64,000 nt of DNA from Sclerodactyla briareus (GCA_026419785.1 JAODTK010001043.1:868001-932000), one strand, 5' to 3'; numbered from the stretch's first letter, positions 1 through 11,640 are shown. Translations and numbers: made by a program. The notes: generated by a model from the sequence alone, not told the origin.

Positions 1-572
1 AATGTCTGGTGATGTTCAACCATTCACCATGCTGCCATGGATTTTGTTTGCATGACACCAACAACTGGTTGTTTTGACCAAGAGAGTATGGTTAATCTTA
101 CAACTATGTGATGGTTGTTTCTACACGTTAACTATGACCATAGTGAAATGATGAAGATTTGTATTCGTGACACACTCACCAATATTTGAGTAAACTGTTT
201 CCAGAGTGTATACGTTATAACTTCGTCACTCCGAACAAATACAGGCTCAAGTACAGCCACATATTAATATGGTGATTGTTGACTTTTTATTTTCACTTTC
301 CAAATTATTCACTAGATGGATACATTTATGTTGGATCTAACGGTTTCTCTTGGTGTATGGTTATGTCGGGTTTACATGTTCATAGCTCTATGTAAACAGA
401 ACGTATCCGTCAAATTACTCCATATACTGAATATACGTAGTATACGTAATATTTCACTAATTTCCTTCGGCATATTATGCGAGGATATAGATATATACTA
501 AATAAACTTCGTTAGTAGGTGTTTTGCGAGATTGCGAAAGCCGAAGAAGACAAGCGGGGAACAGGAGAAATG

Positions 573-614
573 GGAGGAGGAGGAGGAGGAGGAGGAAGAG
601 GAGGAGGAAGAAGG
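573..614 (+). repeat. GGA-rich microsatellite (copy A)
   Basis: An imperfect run of GGA/GAA triplets. The same position is occupied by an eroded version at about 20,795-20,830 in copy C and by a longer one at 32,297-32,355 in copy D, so the repeat predates the duplication. Confidence 0.9.
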
Positions 615-884
615 CGGAGTACCCAGTGTGTATGAACGTTCACACACTTATTCTTTTGAGAACACAAGGTAATTTTTCGTTTGTAAAGTCTGGAGAATGA
701 GTAAGAATGATTAAGATGTGGAATGATTGAAATATGCCAATGTATCGCCTTTCATTAGCTCAAGTCGACTCAGGCTAAGCTCCTTCAATCTTCACGGAAT
801 CCAGAATAGAACCATCTCATTGAAATGAGTGGATGATTGAACCCACACGACTTTCTTCAGGTACCAAACTTCTTCCGAGTATGT

Positions 885-937
885 AATAATAATAATAATA
901 ATAATAATATAATAATAATAATAAAATAATAATAATA

Positions 938-972
<35 letters not shown>
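885..972 (+). repeat. (TAA)n microsatellite, copy A slot
   Basis: An interrupted TAA run directly after the conserved words CACACGACTTTCTTCAGGTA. The equivalent slot in copies B (14,244), C (23,169) and D (33,030) also holds a triplet repeat. Confidence 0.95.
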
Positions 973-1336
973 GTACGCCTATGGCTTTTCCCTTCGATCC
1001 CGCCAGAGACCGTTCGTTAGACCCTGGATCCCTCGCGAACAAAGCCATAGTAGAAAAGGTAATAAAAAAATACCATGTGTGATACTCGGTAAGTCATCTT
1101 AGTGTGCACAATGACAATTGTGATTTTTTGTCTGTCTTTTACTCAAATCACACATGAAGATGGGTGCTATTGAGCCTGGCAAGTGCCGTTTCCGTCGATC
1201 TGGAGGTATGAAAATCTGATATTTTATTGTTACGCTTCGCGCCAACCGATGGTGGCGCTCCGCGTATTTGATAATTTCGTGCCCCCCCCCCAAAATGTAC
1301 CCCCCCCCCTTTTTCTAAAACGGTCCGAAGCCCCTG
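972..1336. mobile_element. Fragment of hAT-like nonautonomous element
   Basis: This segment is absent from the corresponding place in copies B, C and D, and it is homologous to 22,195-22,549 inside the hAT-like insertion of copy C. The right end reads, on the reverse strand, CAGGGGCTTCGGACCG followed by G tracts. That is a hAT-type terminus (begins CAG, G-rich). The left end runs straight into the TAA repeat and has no matching terminus, so the element is truncated. It contains one copy of the CGCCAACC-ATGGTGGCGCTCCG monomer also found in the elements at 6,853 and 21,039. It has no transposase frame. Confidence 0.55.
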
Positions 1337-3730
1337 ATTCCACATTCGAAACACGTACGTCACTTAAAACGATCAATTATTTCCTCGATGTATTCTCCAT
1401 GTGCTTTTCGCAAGTCAAGACCCAGAGTAATGTCATGAACTGAAAATAATTTTGATGTCGGTTGAGGACAACATTTTAGTGAATTCGGGGTGAAAAAAAA
1501 ACATATACCAATGCATACCGTTGACGCCATGCATAACGGTTGCTGTAAGAACTGCGCACTGACTCGAAAAATATCTCACAGTCGAATAATTGTGCCGGTT
1601 TACTGAAAAAAAAAACATGCGTATGGGGTGTGCTGTGTAGTCAAAAATTTTCAAATATAACTTCTTAACCTGTGACGTTCACGAAGCTATCCACAGGTTT
1701 CCTTGCCAATAAAACGTAGCTTGCCATTGATCTCGGAAGTGCACTTTAAAAACACTTTAGTAGAAAATTACCAATTAGTAGCACTGAACCGAAAGTATCG
1801 AAGTACTAACTAAACTCTGGTAAAAAATGATCACTCGATAGTCAGATTTGACCAATTAGTGGTCAATTTTTAACTAATTGCTTGGTTCGGTGCATTTGTT
1901 TTCAGTGTGTATAAGTTTTTCGTCTTACACACGAAAAAACAAAACAACCCGCCTTCATGTGTTCCGGGCCTATTAATGAGCCTGGCATTTTTTCCGTTAA
2001 AGATGGAAAGGATAACCGATAATGTCATATAACCCAAGGACAATGCATGTGACTCGTCTTATCAAGATCAAGTATAGCCAATGTACAACTTAGCCATAAT
2101 CAGTTTGTCTGTATTCCATACCATTGACCAGGCTGAAGAACATGCGGACTATTCATTCAATTGGTTAATCCCCACACAAAGTATGGACCCACTGCACTGC
2201 TGCGTTGAACAGTTATGGGTTGTGTGGAAGGGTTTTGTAACGACAGACGCGACAGGCAGACAGAACGAAGACCGACGGTCCGACCGACGAGCACACATAA
2301 ACACGCCATTGGGAATGCATAGATTCCTTGGCATTTGATGAGGGAATCACAAATCCCTTCAAGTCACATGTACGACGTAGATGGTGATTTGAGATGGCCC
2401 TAGACGGTAGGGAAAATTCAAAGGAACCATAAATTCACAAATGGTTTCCCCAGTTGCTAGTGAAAAAATGCCAGTTTATCGTGGCCACTCTCGCAAATTT
2501 TCTGCGATGGATAGCTGATATTGGAAACATTATATGTGTCCTTCAATACTCAGTGAGGAAATTGACATGGAGGTAACATTATAGGAAACGAGGGCCATTT
2601 TAACTTTCTCCCACTAAGTTGGACATTATTTACACATTTACACCATTAATATTGGTTTGAAACGAATCAACGAGGTAGATGGCGCGATTGGTGTACGGTC
2701 AGGATGTTTGAATAATATTCTTGACGAAAATTGACCTTCGACGGGAATTATTAAGTGAAATGATTTGATTACATTGTATTCAAGGTCACGATTGCCGAGA
2801 TTTGCAGTAACGCCTTGATGACTGAGTAGGTCACCGCCATCGGTTGATTTGAATTAAATAAGAGTCGAGTAGAATATGTTCAATACTTTACAGTAATGAG
2901 TCAAACTCAGACATTTGCCACACTGCAAGTGATATGTGATGAAGATGTTTCTAGCATGGAGGCATATCGATGGGGGTAAGAATGGGATATTTGGATTGAA
3001 TTATAATGAATGATATGAGGATGTGTGATTGATGATCATCTTAAACTTCAACAATTCTCATTTTTATAACGATGGGCTGCGTTTTACCCACTGTGTTTAA
3101 TAATTCACCAAGCCAATAAAAATAAACTTACCTCTCTGCCAAACACCATACGGAATATCCAGTCATCAGCAAGCAAGAATTGTGAATGTTCAGTGGATGG
3201 TTATCCAGACCGTTGCCAAGCGCCTGAATTTACAGGTCCTGAGGACTTCGGCTGTCAGGCCGATGCTACAATAACTTAACCAATGCTAATGTGGCACCCC
3301 GTTAATCGAGGCAGACTAGCTGCCTATCCCTTAAAATCTTGGTGCTCGTTTCGAATTCTCGGAGTGGCTCAGAACCTCTCTCATTTAGTCATTCGTAACT
3401 ATAAACAGGCCGCTTATCAGACTCGCTCGGTTGAAACAGATATTGCTTGTGTTGCCTTGTCCCTCATGTTTGGACTAATTGGAGTATGCCCTCAGTGTTA
3501 TCGGGCCCTCGTCTTGCATAATATCTTTGTGAAGGGACGTTATCGGGGTAATTAGGTTTTCAAGGATGAGCTAAAGGCTATTATCTCGAACAATTGTCGT
3601 GGGTAGCGTGATGGTGACGTGTCATTATGACTCTATACATTCTTCAGTGGTAACAGACCGTTGTTGTGACAATTAGCACAATGATGTGTAGGTTTGAGAT
3701 GGCAGAATTTACTACAATATTTGACCTGAC

Positions 3731-3803
3731 ATAATAATAATATAATAATAATATAATAATAATAATATATAATAATAATAATAATAAAATAATAATAATA
3801 ATT
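3731..3803 (+). repeat. (TAA)n microsatellite, second slot of copy A
   Basis: Interrupted TAA run just before the conserved word ATGCTAGAGGATATA. The same slot holds ACT repeats in copy B (17,281) and a 600-bp insertion with ACAT repeats in copy C (25,750-26,380). Confidence 0.95.
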
Positions 3804-4675
3804 ATGCTAGAGGATATAGTTTCCTCATTCATTTGTCGTTTGTTACAATTTCAATTTTACGAAAATTCAATAATTTTTCCTGCAGGCTTCCAACGAAAGT
3901 TTTCATTTAATTTTTTATTAAAACAAAGGCTGACGATGACGTGGACTTACCTCCTAGTGAAAATATAGCGAAGGTTTTGAGACTACAGGCACTGTTCGGC
4001 TATGCGCCACCACAGGTCGATTACATTAAAGAGATATTCACATTTCAGTCTTCAAACCGTTCGATAGTAATGTATATAACTTAGGTCACTCCTATGACTG
4101 AAACACCAACTATTATTTGCATCTTCAACAGCAACATAGCAACATCTTCCATTTTACAATACAGTAACCGCAACAATTTCAGGATGAACAGTAACGAACA
4201 TTTATTAATTCATACGGTAGCGCATGAAAAGTGAAAGGCTCTCCTCTTGCAGTTGCTTTCGCCCCAACGCACTTTAATTTATATAAAAAAAAATATTGGC
4301 TGAAACAACCAGTTTTATTTTATTCCCTCCCACGTGTCCGATAATCCGCACCAGTGCATGATGTTCGGATTTACAATAAATGTTATATAATACAGTACTG
4401 TACTTGTTTTCACACTGGCAAGGCTTCGCATATACCTTTTTCATTCATTAATTCTCTTTAGATTCCTAGAAACTAGGGCCATATCGCAATTGCAGTACTA
4501 TAGAAACCGTCGAATTATAAACATTAGAAACACTACTGTTTCAAGTATGTCGGTCTGTTGTTTTTTTGCCTTTGGGTCATTGGTTGGAATGTTTCGTTCA
4601 TCACCGAAAGGAAGTCCTTTGTTTTTTAAATTTAATACTGACGTGTTGGTATAAATGTTTGTTTGGTTGGGTTGG

Positions 4676-6214
4676 GTCGAGAATAGGTTAGGCTTTGCAG
4701 GTCAGTTTAGGAAATTTGGTCCTGTCCTTTACCATGTACCGATACGATGCCAGCAGAATATGTGTCAGGAAGGTACCTCAGTCTGTACAACTCTTTACTT
4801 ACTCAGTGTTGTTTCTCCACATCCAGTCCGTGATATTCTCCTATTCGGGATAATACAATTGTCCTCCAGTTCAGGAGATGTGATTAATTAATGAGACTGC
4901 AATATTGTATATTTCCCACAGCGCACATATTGAAATATTATGGGACATTTATTTCCACCCCTCTTGAAAATCCGCCCATTCCGAGTCTTTCAATTTCTAT
5001 GTGTATATCGGATCTTATGTAACAACTACAAAAAGCTCGGTTTGAATTGGGTAGGTTTGTCAAAATGCAGATTTCGAGAAATGAAATAGGAATAGATCTC
5101 CCGATTCGAGAGTAGCTTTTTGGGTTTAGAATTGTCACAGACATCCCGAACAGCAGTTCGTTATGAATGTTACTCGTAAGTAGGTAACTCCCTGAACTTG
5201 CATAATAAACACAGTGTACCATGCTATGGAAACACTTAGCGTAATCATCCACCTAATTTTAAATTGCTCAGACAGCGCAGGGTGGCCATTAACTGGGAAC
5301 AACTGTTTTTGGTATCTAATTGTCCGCAACAGTGTTTATTGATATCTTATTAAAACATAGACGATTCCTCCTAACGATCTCCCGGACTGACATATTTCTC
5401 GTCTTAATTTCTCTTCTGTCTGCCCTGTCCTCATTCAATAACTGTGATGGTCCAAAATTTATGTCAGAACATTACAAATATATTACTGACCTCGCCGTGC
5501 CGTTACAAGGCGTTTTTCTGTTCTTGACAAGGACAGTTGGAAAATCAAGAATCACTCTACTCGCATTTATTGCGATCCTTCTGGAAAAGTAGCATCGGGC
5601 AAACAACAAGATGCGAGAGGTGATTTACTAAAAACACTCGTGTGTATTTGCAGTAGCACCGTCTATTCTCGAAGTAATTCATGATGTGTCACGAATACTT
5701 TGGGTTTATTCGAGTGAGCGGCCAACAATATCATATACCAAATTCCAGTGGCCTGTGGGATATATGACTTATGAGAGTCAGTACAGTGCTAAGAAGCGAG
5801 AAAACGGTGGAAAACATCAGCCGAAATCTCTGGTTCTCGGCAGTACATCGGAGTTGGTTCACCAAACAAAGATGGGTTTACCATACATAGGGTATCACTC
5901 AGTGGATAGTTCTTAATCACCACAATTGGTACCATAGCAACTGTTGATATGACAACAGCAACAGGAATTAAATGAATGACAAACTGTTTACAAAACCTCT
6001 TCCGGCCTCGCGGGACCGATGTGATATAATTATGATATTAATTGCAATAATGTGATACCGTCGCCGCGTCAACGACTCATCCTTCCTATGACCATTGAAT
6101 TTTTTTGAAAAAAAAAAAATATGTTGCCATTCACATCACTTGAAGTGTTACCGCCACACCACAGGATTCCATTCGAATATGGGAGAACCATACCTTTCCA
6201 GATACCTTTCAACA
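4676..6214. other. No gene seen; A-to-hAT spacer
   Basis: AT-rich sequence unlike the duplicated copies. No frame has a recognisable signature. The only related stretch is near 5,925-5,970, which resembles the CCATAGCAAC / CAACAGCAACA paragraph of 17,205-17,262 and 25,690-25,740. Confidence 0.5.
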
Positions 6215-6262
6215 GTGGCATACGTAACGGGGAGGCCGGGCGGGGAGGGAGGGGGGGGGGGG
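6215..6262 (+). mobile_element. Orphan hAT-like terminus
   Basis: The string CAGTGGCATACGTAACGGGG followed by G tracts looks like the left end of a nonautonomous hAT element. I could not find a matching right end with a repeated 8-mer of the left flank, so only the terminus is reported. Confidence 0.3.
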
Positions 6263-6357
6263 TTTAGATACCCAATGCATGTCCCATGTGATTTTCACAC
6301 CCACCCCAAACCACTTCTTATTATCGGACGGGTACTGTTCATGACTCCTCACAGCTG

Positions 6358-6918
6358 TTGATATCAAATTTGCAAAAGCATATGCCTAGGGGCCTATTAA
6401 TTGCATTATTTGCCAACGGGAGAGCGAGTGTTCAACAGGAAAGGCGCCACGTCCATCCCTCGCAAGACAAATCCCTCTGTACGACACTGTCCGATGATCC
6501 AGCAATGGCATTGCCTCAACAGTTTTTGCTACTGCTCAGCGACATGCCTCTACCCAAGTTCGCTCGTAATGGGCATAAATCGAATAAGAACGACGCAGTT
6601 TTACAGTTCGTGAAATTTTACGATCCCGAAAATCACCATCAGGCCCATTCATTGAGCATCAACCAGATTATTGCATGGTTAATCAGCAAAAGTGGGCGAA
6701 AGAGAGCAACCACCTTAAATTGTCCACGGCCTTTCTTCTTTCTTTCTCTCTGTGAAGTTGGCGAGCCGAGGTCCAACTACTATCAGAAACGCAATAAACA
6801 CCATAAACGACATATCTGCGTGAGCTACACCATGGAGTCAAGTCTTAGAGATCAGGGCCCCTGCGAAGGGGGGGGGGGGGCTGGGGGTGCTGCCGCACCC
6901 CAGATTTTTCGGATGTAG
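6358..6918 (+). CDS. Unrecognised 186-codon open frame
   Basis: This is the longest open frame outside LINE sequence. I recognise no domain, signal peptide or catalytic motif. The middle (residues about 20-130) has an ordinary mixed composition with the words RRHVHPSQD and FVKFYDPENHH. The last 21 residues are Gly/Ala-rich because the frame runs into the G-tract terminus of the hAT-like element starting at 6,853, so that tail cannot be original. There is no visible splice or polyadenylation context that decides the matter. In AT-rich DNA of this length a frame this long is only mildly unexpected, so it may be chance, a decayed exon, or part of an unrecognised repeat. Confidence 0.2.
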   Translation: MISNLQKHMPRGLLIALFANGRASVQQERRHVHPSQDKSLCTTLSDDPAMALPQQFLLLLSDMPLPKFARNGHKSNKNDAVLQFVKFYDPENHHQAHSLSINQIIAWLISKSGRKRATTLNCPRPFFFLSLCEVGEPRSNYYQKRNKHHKRHICVSYTMESSLRDQGPCEGGGGAGGAAAPQIFRM

Positions 6919-6930
6919 GTGCGGAGCACC
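6886..6930. repeat. Subterminal inverted repeat in hAT-like element 1
   Basis: GGTGCTGCCGCAC at 6,886-6,898 pairs with GTGCGGAGCACC at 6,919-6,930 with a single bulged base, around a 20-base loop. Subterminal hairpins are common in nonautonomous hAT elements. Confidence 0.7.
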
Positions 6931-7759
6931 ACCTCACCGATTTCAGGTCATTGTGGTCCACCCCTGCCGATTTTGAGCTTACAGGCTGTCATGGATCAAT
7001 ATTTGCCACGAATTTTGGTATCCCGTTTTTTTCGATCAGCTGGCTGCGTCAGTTGTTATTCAGTGTACTTGATGTCTAACTCATATGTCTTATTAGATTT
7101 ATTTAATTTTTCGTTGAGGAAGCCGAATGCCCCCCCCCCCCCCAAAGAAAAAAGAGAAAATCGTTGTCAGATTCTGGCAATATTATTTTTGTCCTAGTGT
7201 CATCTTCACTGCGGTGAACTACTGACATGAGGAGCCGATGAGATTTGTTAGGACTTGATTCATGTTTGCACCCTCCCCCCACCCCACCCCACTAAAATGC
7301 TGCGGAATCCACTGCGTTTTCTAACAACGCCCACAGTTTTAGTCCTACTTCTGAATCCTATTTGTTCATATTGGCTTGCCAGCTTGCGTTCTGTTTTCAA
7401 TAGGATTAACGCTAAATGTAACGAAAACAGCAGGGGCAGGGGATCGTGCACATTATTATGGATGTATACGTGATGACGTATGGACGATACGGCGCGGAGC
7501 GGGGCGAAACATTCTGAGGCATGTGAAATTTGGACGAAAATTTTGAGCGGATATTAATCTGAAAATTGACCAACTTGTCCTGCTGACTGGCACATGTCTT
7601 TCAATCAAATGCCCGAAATGCACACATTGTCCCTGATAGTGATGTTCAAGCAAATGTTCCATCTGCAGCACCTCCAACCCAAGTGGAATGGTCCTCGATG
7701 GATTATCTCTAAGACTGGCTATGGTAGTAATGGCCACCATGTGAAGAAATGTAAGGATT

Positions 7760-8345
7760 AACATCGGACAGTTTTCGGAAATTTACTGTCTATTTTCAGT
7801 GATTGCATACTGCCGTAGTCGCGGAAGTGCCGCTCCCTGCAATCTGATGGGGGGGGGGTGGGGTGGGTGTCTGTAGACTATTTCCTTGTACGGTACGCGT
7901 CAACTTATGGTGGCCGAATTGTATTGAATAAACGTAGATCATTTTCCTTCAAGAGTGTTTCTTGAGATATACATTTCAGAAGTTTTTAATGTCAATTTGG
8001 GGATGCTGCTTACTTCCATAAAGCTGGGAAGCCACCGTTTCCGCAATCTCTGGGATTCATAAGGCCTCAAAATTTCTTGTATCTATACAAACCACTGATG
8101 CTGGCCCAATTTTGTAAGGATAAACATCAATGAGTTCCTTCAAGACGTTCTTGAAATAAAATTGTTCTGAAACTCATTGTCACTTTTAGGAATGTTGCTA
8201 ACTGCCATACAGTGCGGGAATGCGTTCCTGCTCTTAGGGGTCTTACACGCCAAATTTCCCTTGTACCCTACGCGTCCACGTGGGGGGCGGCTGGCCCGAG
8301 TTGTAAGGAATAAAGATTGATCAGTTCCTTCAAGAACTTAAATTA
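7760..8345. repeat. Roughly 210-bp tandem repeat, left part
   Basis: Three diverged units in a row (about 7,775-7,985; 7,986-8,195; 8,196-8,345). Each has the order: ACTGCCATA, a TGCCG/GCGTT word, CAATCTG with a G tract, TCTGTA, TTTCTTGTACCCTACGCGTC, CCGAATTGTAAGGATAA, and GATCAGTTCCTTCAAGA followed by TTCTTGA. Unit lengths vary by indels. The array is interrupted at 8,346 by a LINE fragment and resumes at about 9,107. Confidence 0.8.
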
Positions 8346-9106
8346 TTTGCCGATGGCTGTGTGGTTTGTACCAGAGGAATTATAACAATCAGGATCCTTA
8401 CCCTCCAAGAGGACTTAACACGCTCTAAGCTGGCAAAATAAATGCCAGATGAGCGTCCAATGCTAAAGTGTTTCGTTATGCGCCTTACCCATGCTAGAAA
8501 TGCCAAGATTTTTGGCTATGAGCTACAGGACTTCCTTCTGCAAGAGACTAAGAGCCACTCCTACTGGGTGTTACCCTGGCTAGTCATCTTCTTGGGAATT
8601 GATTATGTAAATCAATCGCTGCCACCGCGAATCACACTCTTGCTTTTGTTATGAGGAATTTCCATCAGTGCCCACAAAGGCGTCAAGAGTCCGCCTATAA
8701 GACCTTAGGGCGACCCCTACTTGAATATTCTCGAGTGTATGGGACCATTATACTGCTAACTTGATGACCCTTGGAATCTTTTCAACGTAGGGGCTGCTAG
8801 ATTCTGCTGAACGACTTCCAATTTAAGGTCCCCCGGGGCCGTTGCCAATATGTGAAGGATTTGGATGGTCGCCTCTTGCAACCAGGCGTCGTGTTCATGG
8901 CTCACTATTCCTTTATCTGCAATCATGTCACCTTTCGATTCCATAGCCATCACGTCCACCTGTAAATCTAAGCCCTGAACCACTCGGCACACCCACACTA
9001 GAGCTCGTTCAACACTAGCAGTAAATAAAGACTGTTATAAGTTTTCCTTCTTCTTCCCTAGAACGTTCAGAGATTGGAACAATCCTACCTGAAGCTTTCT
9101 AGAAAT
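8346..9106 (+). mobile_element. LINE reverse-transcriptase fragment inserted in the satellite
   Basis: Translating with frame changes gives, in order, ADGCVV (the catalytic motif C block, normally ADDCVVY, with the second Asp now Gly), QEDLNTL, KCFVMRLTHARNAKIFGY (the KC-V-R-TH block after motif C), LPPRITLLL, CPQRRQESAYKTLGRPLLEY (thumb), RRAARF-like residues encoded near 8,790, and RTFRDWNN at 9,060 (the usual RT-R-WN-LP ending). This is the C-terminal half of a CR1/L2/Jockey-type non-LTR reverse transcriptase. It is 5'-truncated, has several frameshifts and stops, and lacks the endonuclease. It begins and ends precisely within satellite units, so it post-dates the array. Clade assignment is uncertain. 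Confidence 0.85.
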
Positions 9107-9490
9107 ATGAATTCTTTAATTTATTGCCAATTTTATGGACATTGCTTACTGCCACACGGTCGGCGTGAATGCGGTTTCCTTGAATCTGGCAGGTAATTGG
9201 GGGGGGGGGGGGTCTGTAAAACGAAAACATTTCTTGTACCCTATCGCGTCAACATCCGATAATTGGCCCGAATTGTAAGGATAAGATTGATCAGTTCCTT
9301 CAGAAAGGTTTCTTGAATAAAAACATCGAGAATTCATTGACGATTTAGGGTTGTTTTTTTGTTGCTGCTTAGCTGGCTTGGTATTTAAAATGACCCCAGA
9401 GTGCCGTTTTCTCCTGGCAATCTGGGGGTCTGTAAACCGGCAAATTTGCTTGTTCGCTACGCGCCAAGCCCATGGTGGCGATCCGCTTAG
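9107..9490. repeat. Roughly 210-bp tandem repeat, right part
   Basis: The array resumes with GCTTACTGCCACACGGTCGG and gives one nearly full unit (to about 9,332). A last, divergent unit ends in CGCGCCAAGCCCATGGTGG and CGATCCGCTTAGATGGT. That last unit is the form shared with 1,213-1,262, 22,380-22,495 and 22,640-22,742. Confidence 0.75.
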
Positions 9491-10019
9491 ATGGTACTAA
9501 CGGCTCATATGTCCCCTCAATATTCAATAAACACAGAGCCGCCCTGATTAAACATTACCAACTGACAGACAGTGAACGTAATTATTGTGGGGGGAGGTTA
9601 CGTTATAATATTAAAAATGCTGGGACACTCCCATCCCTTATACCCTCCTGACGGCGGTCCATAAGGGGGATCCTCTGAGCTAACTTTTCCCCTTGGCACC
9701 CGAAACACCTGGCTATTACGCCCGCTGTTCACTGTTTTTTTTGCTTTTGCTCATGGGTTGCCACTGTTTCGTGCTGCTAATTAACAGCTTAGGGTACCGT
9801 TACCGCGGGTCCATCAGGGTGTACTGTCCGTCTAATCGTAATCACGCGATTCGCTAGGGAAATAACTAAAAAAAAGTTATAACAAATTGCAAGAGGCGGA
9901 AATCTGAAAAATGAAAATGACGAAATTATAGGTTTTCCTCTAGGGGTAGGGTGAGGTGTCTTTTGGCAGGAAAGCTCAGCACCCCCAGTAGAAAAATCGT
10001 GCAGGGGCCTGTTAGAGAG

Positions 10020-11190
10020 CAACATTCCTCACAAAAGCTTTGGATGATTGTCCTTCCTGAAGCATGAAGAACATATATGACACGCTCCAAGTTTGCAGGG
10101 GGGGGGGGGGGCAAATTCATCACAGGTTAGGAAGGCTAAGATCAGCTGCTTTTCTTCTTCCAAAACTAAACCCTGCCTGGCTGACCCTTTAATATCAACA
10201 ACACCGGGACAAGTTCATTTAACAATCAACGCGTTGACCTCGATGAAGTGGAGCCGAGCAGTGAGCTTCCGAATTCTCCCTCCCCTGCCTCGGAGGTAAT
10301 AACTAGATAGCTCATTGCGTTATCTAGACTACGATAGCTATAGAACAGGTGGGTTTGAATGATTTGTGAGCAGCTTTTGGGTGATGAGGGAAATAATTCA
10401 GCGCGTAGCATCATATGTATAGATTTGCTTACCACATTAACGACTGGCTCTCTCAATAATAATTCCCACTTTTACATAACTTCAGCACATGTTTTACTAT
10501 TACACAATTTTACTCGAATAACCTCCTTTGACGTAAAATATGAATTAAAGAGAACAAGTTTTTGAAGGGGATAACCTCGTCCTATCTCGTGAAGAGAAGA
10601 TAAACCCGACGTCTAAGTTGGAATATTGATTGCCCAGCCGATGTAAAGAAGTGGGTTCCACTTCGATGTCAGTGACTTTTTCAACCAATTTGACAGCGCA
10701 CTATGTGGCAACTTCTTCCCGGTTTATACCGTTCCTCCTGCAAATTTACTCCAAATTAGACGTCATTCATATGTCGTATCCCATCTACCAAGTGTTGGGT
10801 CAAGTATGATACAACACTGAAAGACGAGCGAAAGGAATTGGTGCAAAATGTTGTCAGGCTGTTAGTTCCTCTCCTCATTTCACCAGAGAGCCTGGCATTC
10901 GTTTCACACTCGTTATTATGAATAATGACAATCATCTTACTTTTGCATCATTTTCAACAATGATTTCTGCCGGAGACATTCATGTTGTAAATTGTCCAAC
11001 CCTCTCTATTGGCCCTATGGGCACCAAAACACAAATTGATGCAACAATCCGCAAACAGCTGCCAAACAGCTGCCAAACTCCCAATGAACAGTAACAAATT
11101 GATCTGTGTGTGACATGTTCTCTCTCTGGTGAATTGGGTCATGATGCTGATGTGGATGATTTAGTTCAGTTAGTTAGTTTATTTAGTTCA
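10020..11190. other. No gene seen
   Basis: A G13 tract lies at about 10,098-10,110. The short frames have no family signature. A peptide near 10,710-10,800 (RRHSYVVSHLPSV) faintly recalls the end of a LINE reverse transcriptase, but I do not call it. Confidence 0.4.
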
Positions 11191-11640
11191 TTTGGTTTAG
11201 TTTAGTACAAAAGGGTAAGAAGGACCGACATCCTCATGGAAGACCCCGAAGCCACAACCTCTTAACCCAGATGCCCAAGAATTGCCCATAATTTGGAAAA
11301 ATAAATAAGACTTGTTTCTTGAACGCATCACACAGAACAACATCTTCAGGAAGGGTATTCCACTCAAAATAACTCTTGCGAGGAGAGAAAAATACACGAA
11401 GGTCCAAAGCTCAGCGTTGTGCCACCGAACTTGCAGCAATGACTTTTGGTTGTCTCTAGGAAAACTCAAAAGAAATAGGGAAAAGGAAGGTCTCGAATCC
11501 ATGGCCAATTCAAAAACCTGAATCAAATCACCTCGAACTCGTCTCAGCTCTATCGAACTTAAACCGAACGTTCCTAGTCTTTCCTCGTAAGGTAAATCTT
11601 AAGACAGTGAAATACAGTGACAGTGAAATAATCTCGTACC
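11158..11640 (-). mobile_element. LINE reverse-transcriptase 3' fragment
   Basis: On the minus strand the frame starting near 11,595 reads PYEERLGTFGLSSIELRRVR, then GDLIQVFELA, FPRDNQKS, RWHNAE, TFVYFSPRKSYFEW (after one frame change) and NTLPEDVVLCDAFKKQ. This is the typical PYEERL / RRLRGDLIEVFK / WN-LP-VV ending of a Jockey/CR1-like non-LTR reverse transcriptase. Past the coding end, 11,158-11,206 is rich in TTAG and TTTAG words, which on the minus strand is an AACT-type 3' tail. Only about the last 110 residues survive. Confidence 0.78.

Larger units (their letters stand above)
1..4675 (+). repeat. Segmental duplication copy A
   Basis: This block is collinear with 20,216-27,510 (copy C), and its first 715 bases also match 31,715-32,455 (copy D). 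Shared landmarks in order are the Mg-less leader around the CATGACACCA word, a GGA-repeat patch, the paragraph ending in GGTACCAAACTT before a TAA repeat, the stretch around 1,500-3,600, and the end near 4,640. About 390 bp present in copies C and D (equivalent to 32,475-32,865) are missing here near 730. About 120 bp after the TAA repeat are replaced by a hAT-like fragment (972-1,336). No coding capacity is evident: open frames are not conserved between copies. Boundaries are by eye. Confidence 0.8.
6853..10011. mobile_element. hAT-like nonautonomous element 1, carrying a satellite array
   Basis: The left end reads CAGGGCCCCTGCGAAGGGG, then G tract and GGGGGTGCTG. The right end on the reverse strand reads CAGGCCCCTGCACGATTTTT, then GGGGGTGCTG. 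These are imperfect terminal inverted repeats that start with CAG. The flanks are TTAGAGAT (6,845-6,852) and TTAGAGAG (10,012-10,019), an 8-bp target duplication with one mismatch. Both features fit the hAT superfamily. A subterminal hairpin lies at 6,886-6,930. The interior holds a roughly 210-bp tandem repeat (about 7,760-9,490) split by a LINE fragment. I see no transposase (no BED finger, RNase-H-like triad or hATC block), so it would have been mobilised in trans. Confidence 0.7.

Noticed and set aside
857-1048. Leu/Tyr/Ile-rich frames through TAA or ATT repeats (also 3,644-3,832; 14,154-14,345; 23,152-23,376; 32,878-33,215; 57,896-58,151)
   Set aside because: Composition is dictated by the triplet repeats; these are not proteins.
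2081-2338. Frame in copy A overlapping a frame at 24,140-24,417 in copy C
   Set aside because: DNA is homologous but the frames are shifted by indels, so there is no shared peptide.
3283-3555. 90-codon frame in copy A with a partner region at 25,365-25,568
   Set aside because: Peptides share only short stretches because the reading frame is not maintained.
8756-8998. 80-codon minus-strand frame
   Set aside because: Antisense shadow of the LINE thumb on the plus strand.
10690-10860. Possible LINE RT ending (RRHSYVVSHLPSV)
   Set aside because: Only a faint resemblance to the R-H-Y-V-LP ending, with no second block in the expected order.
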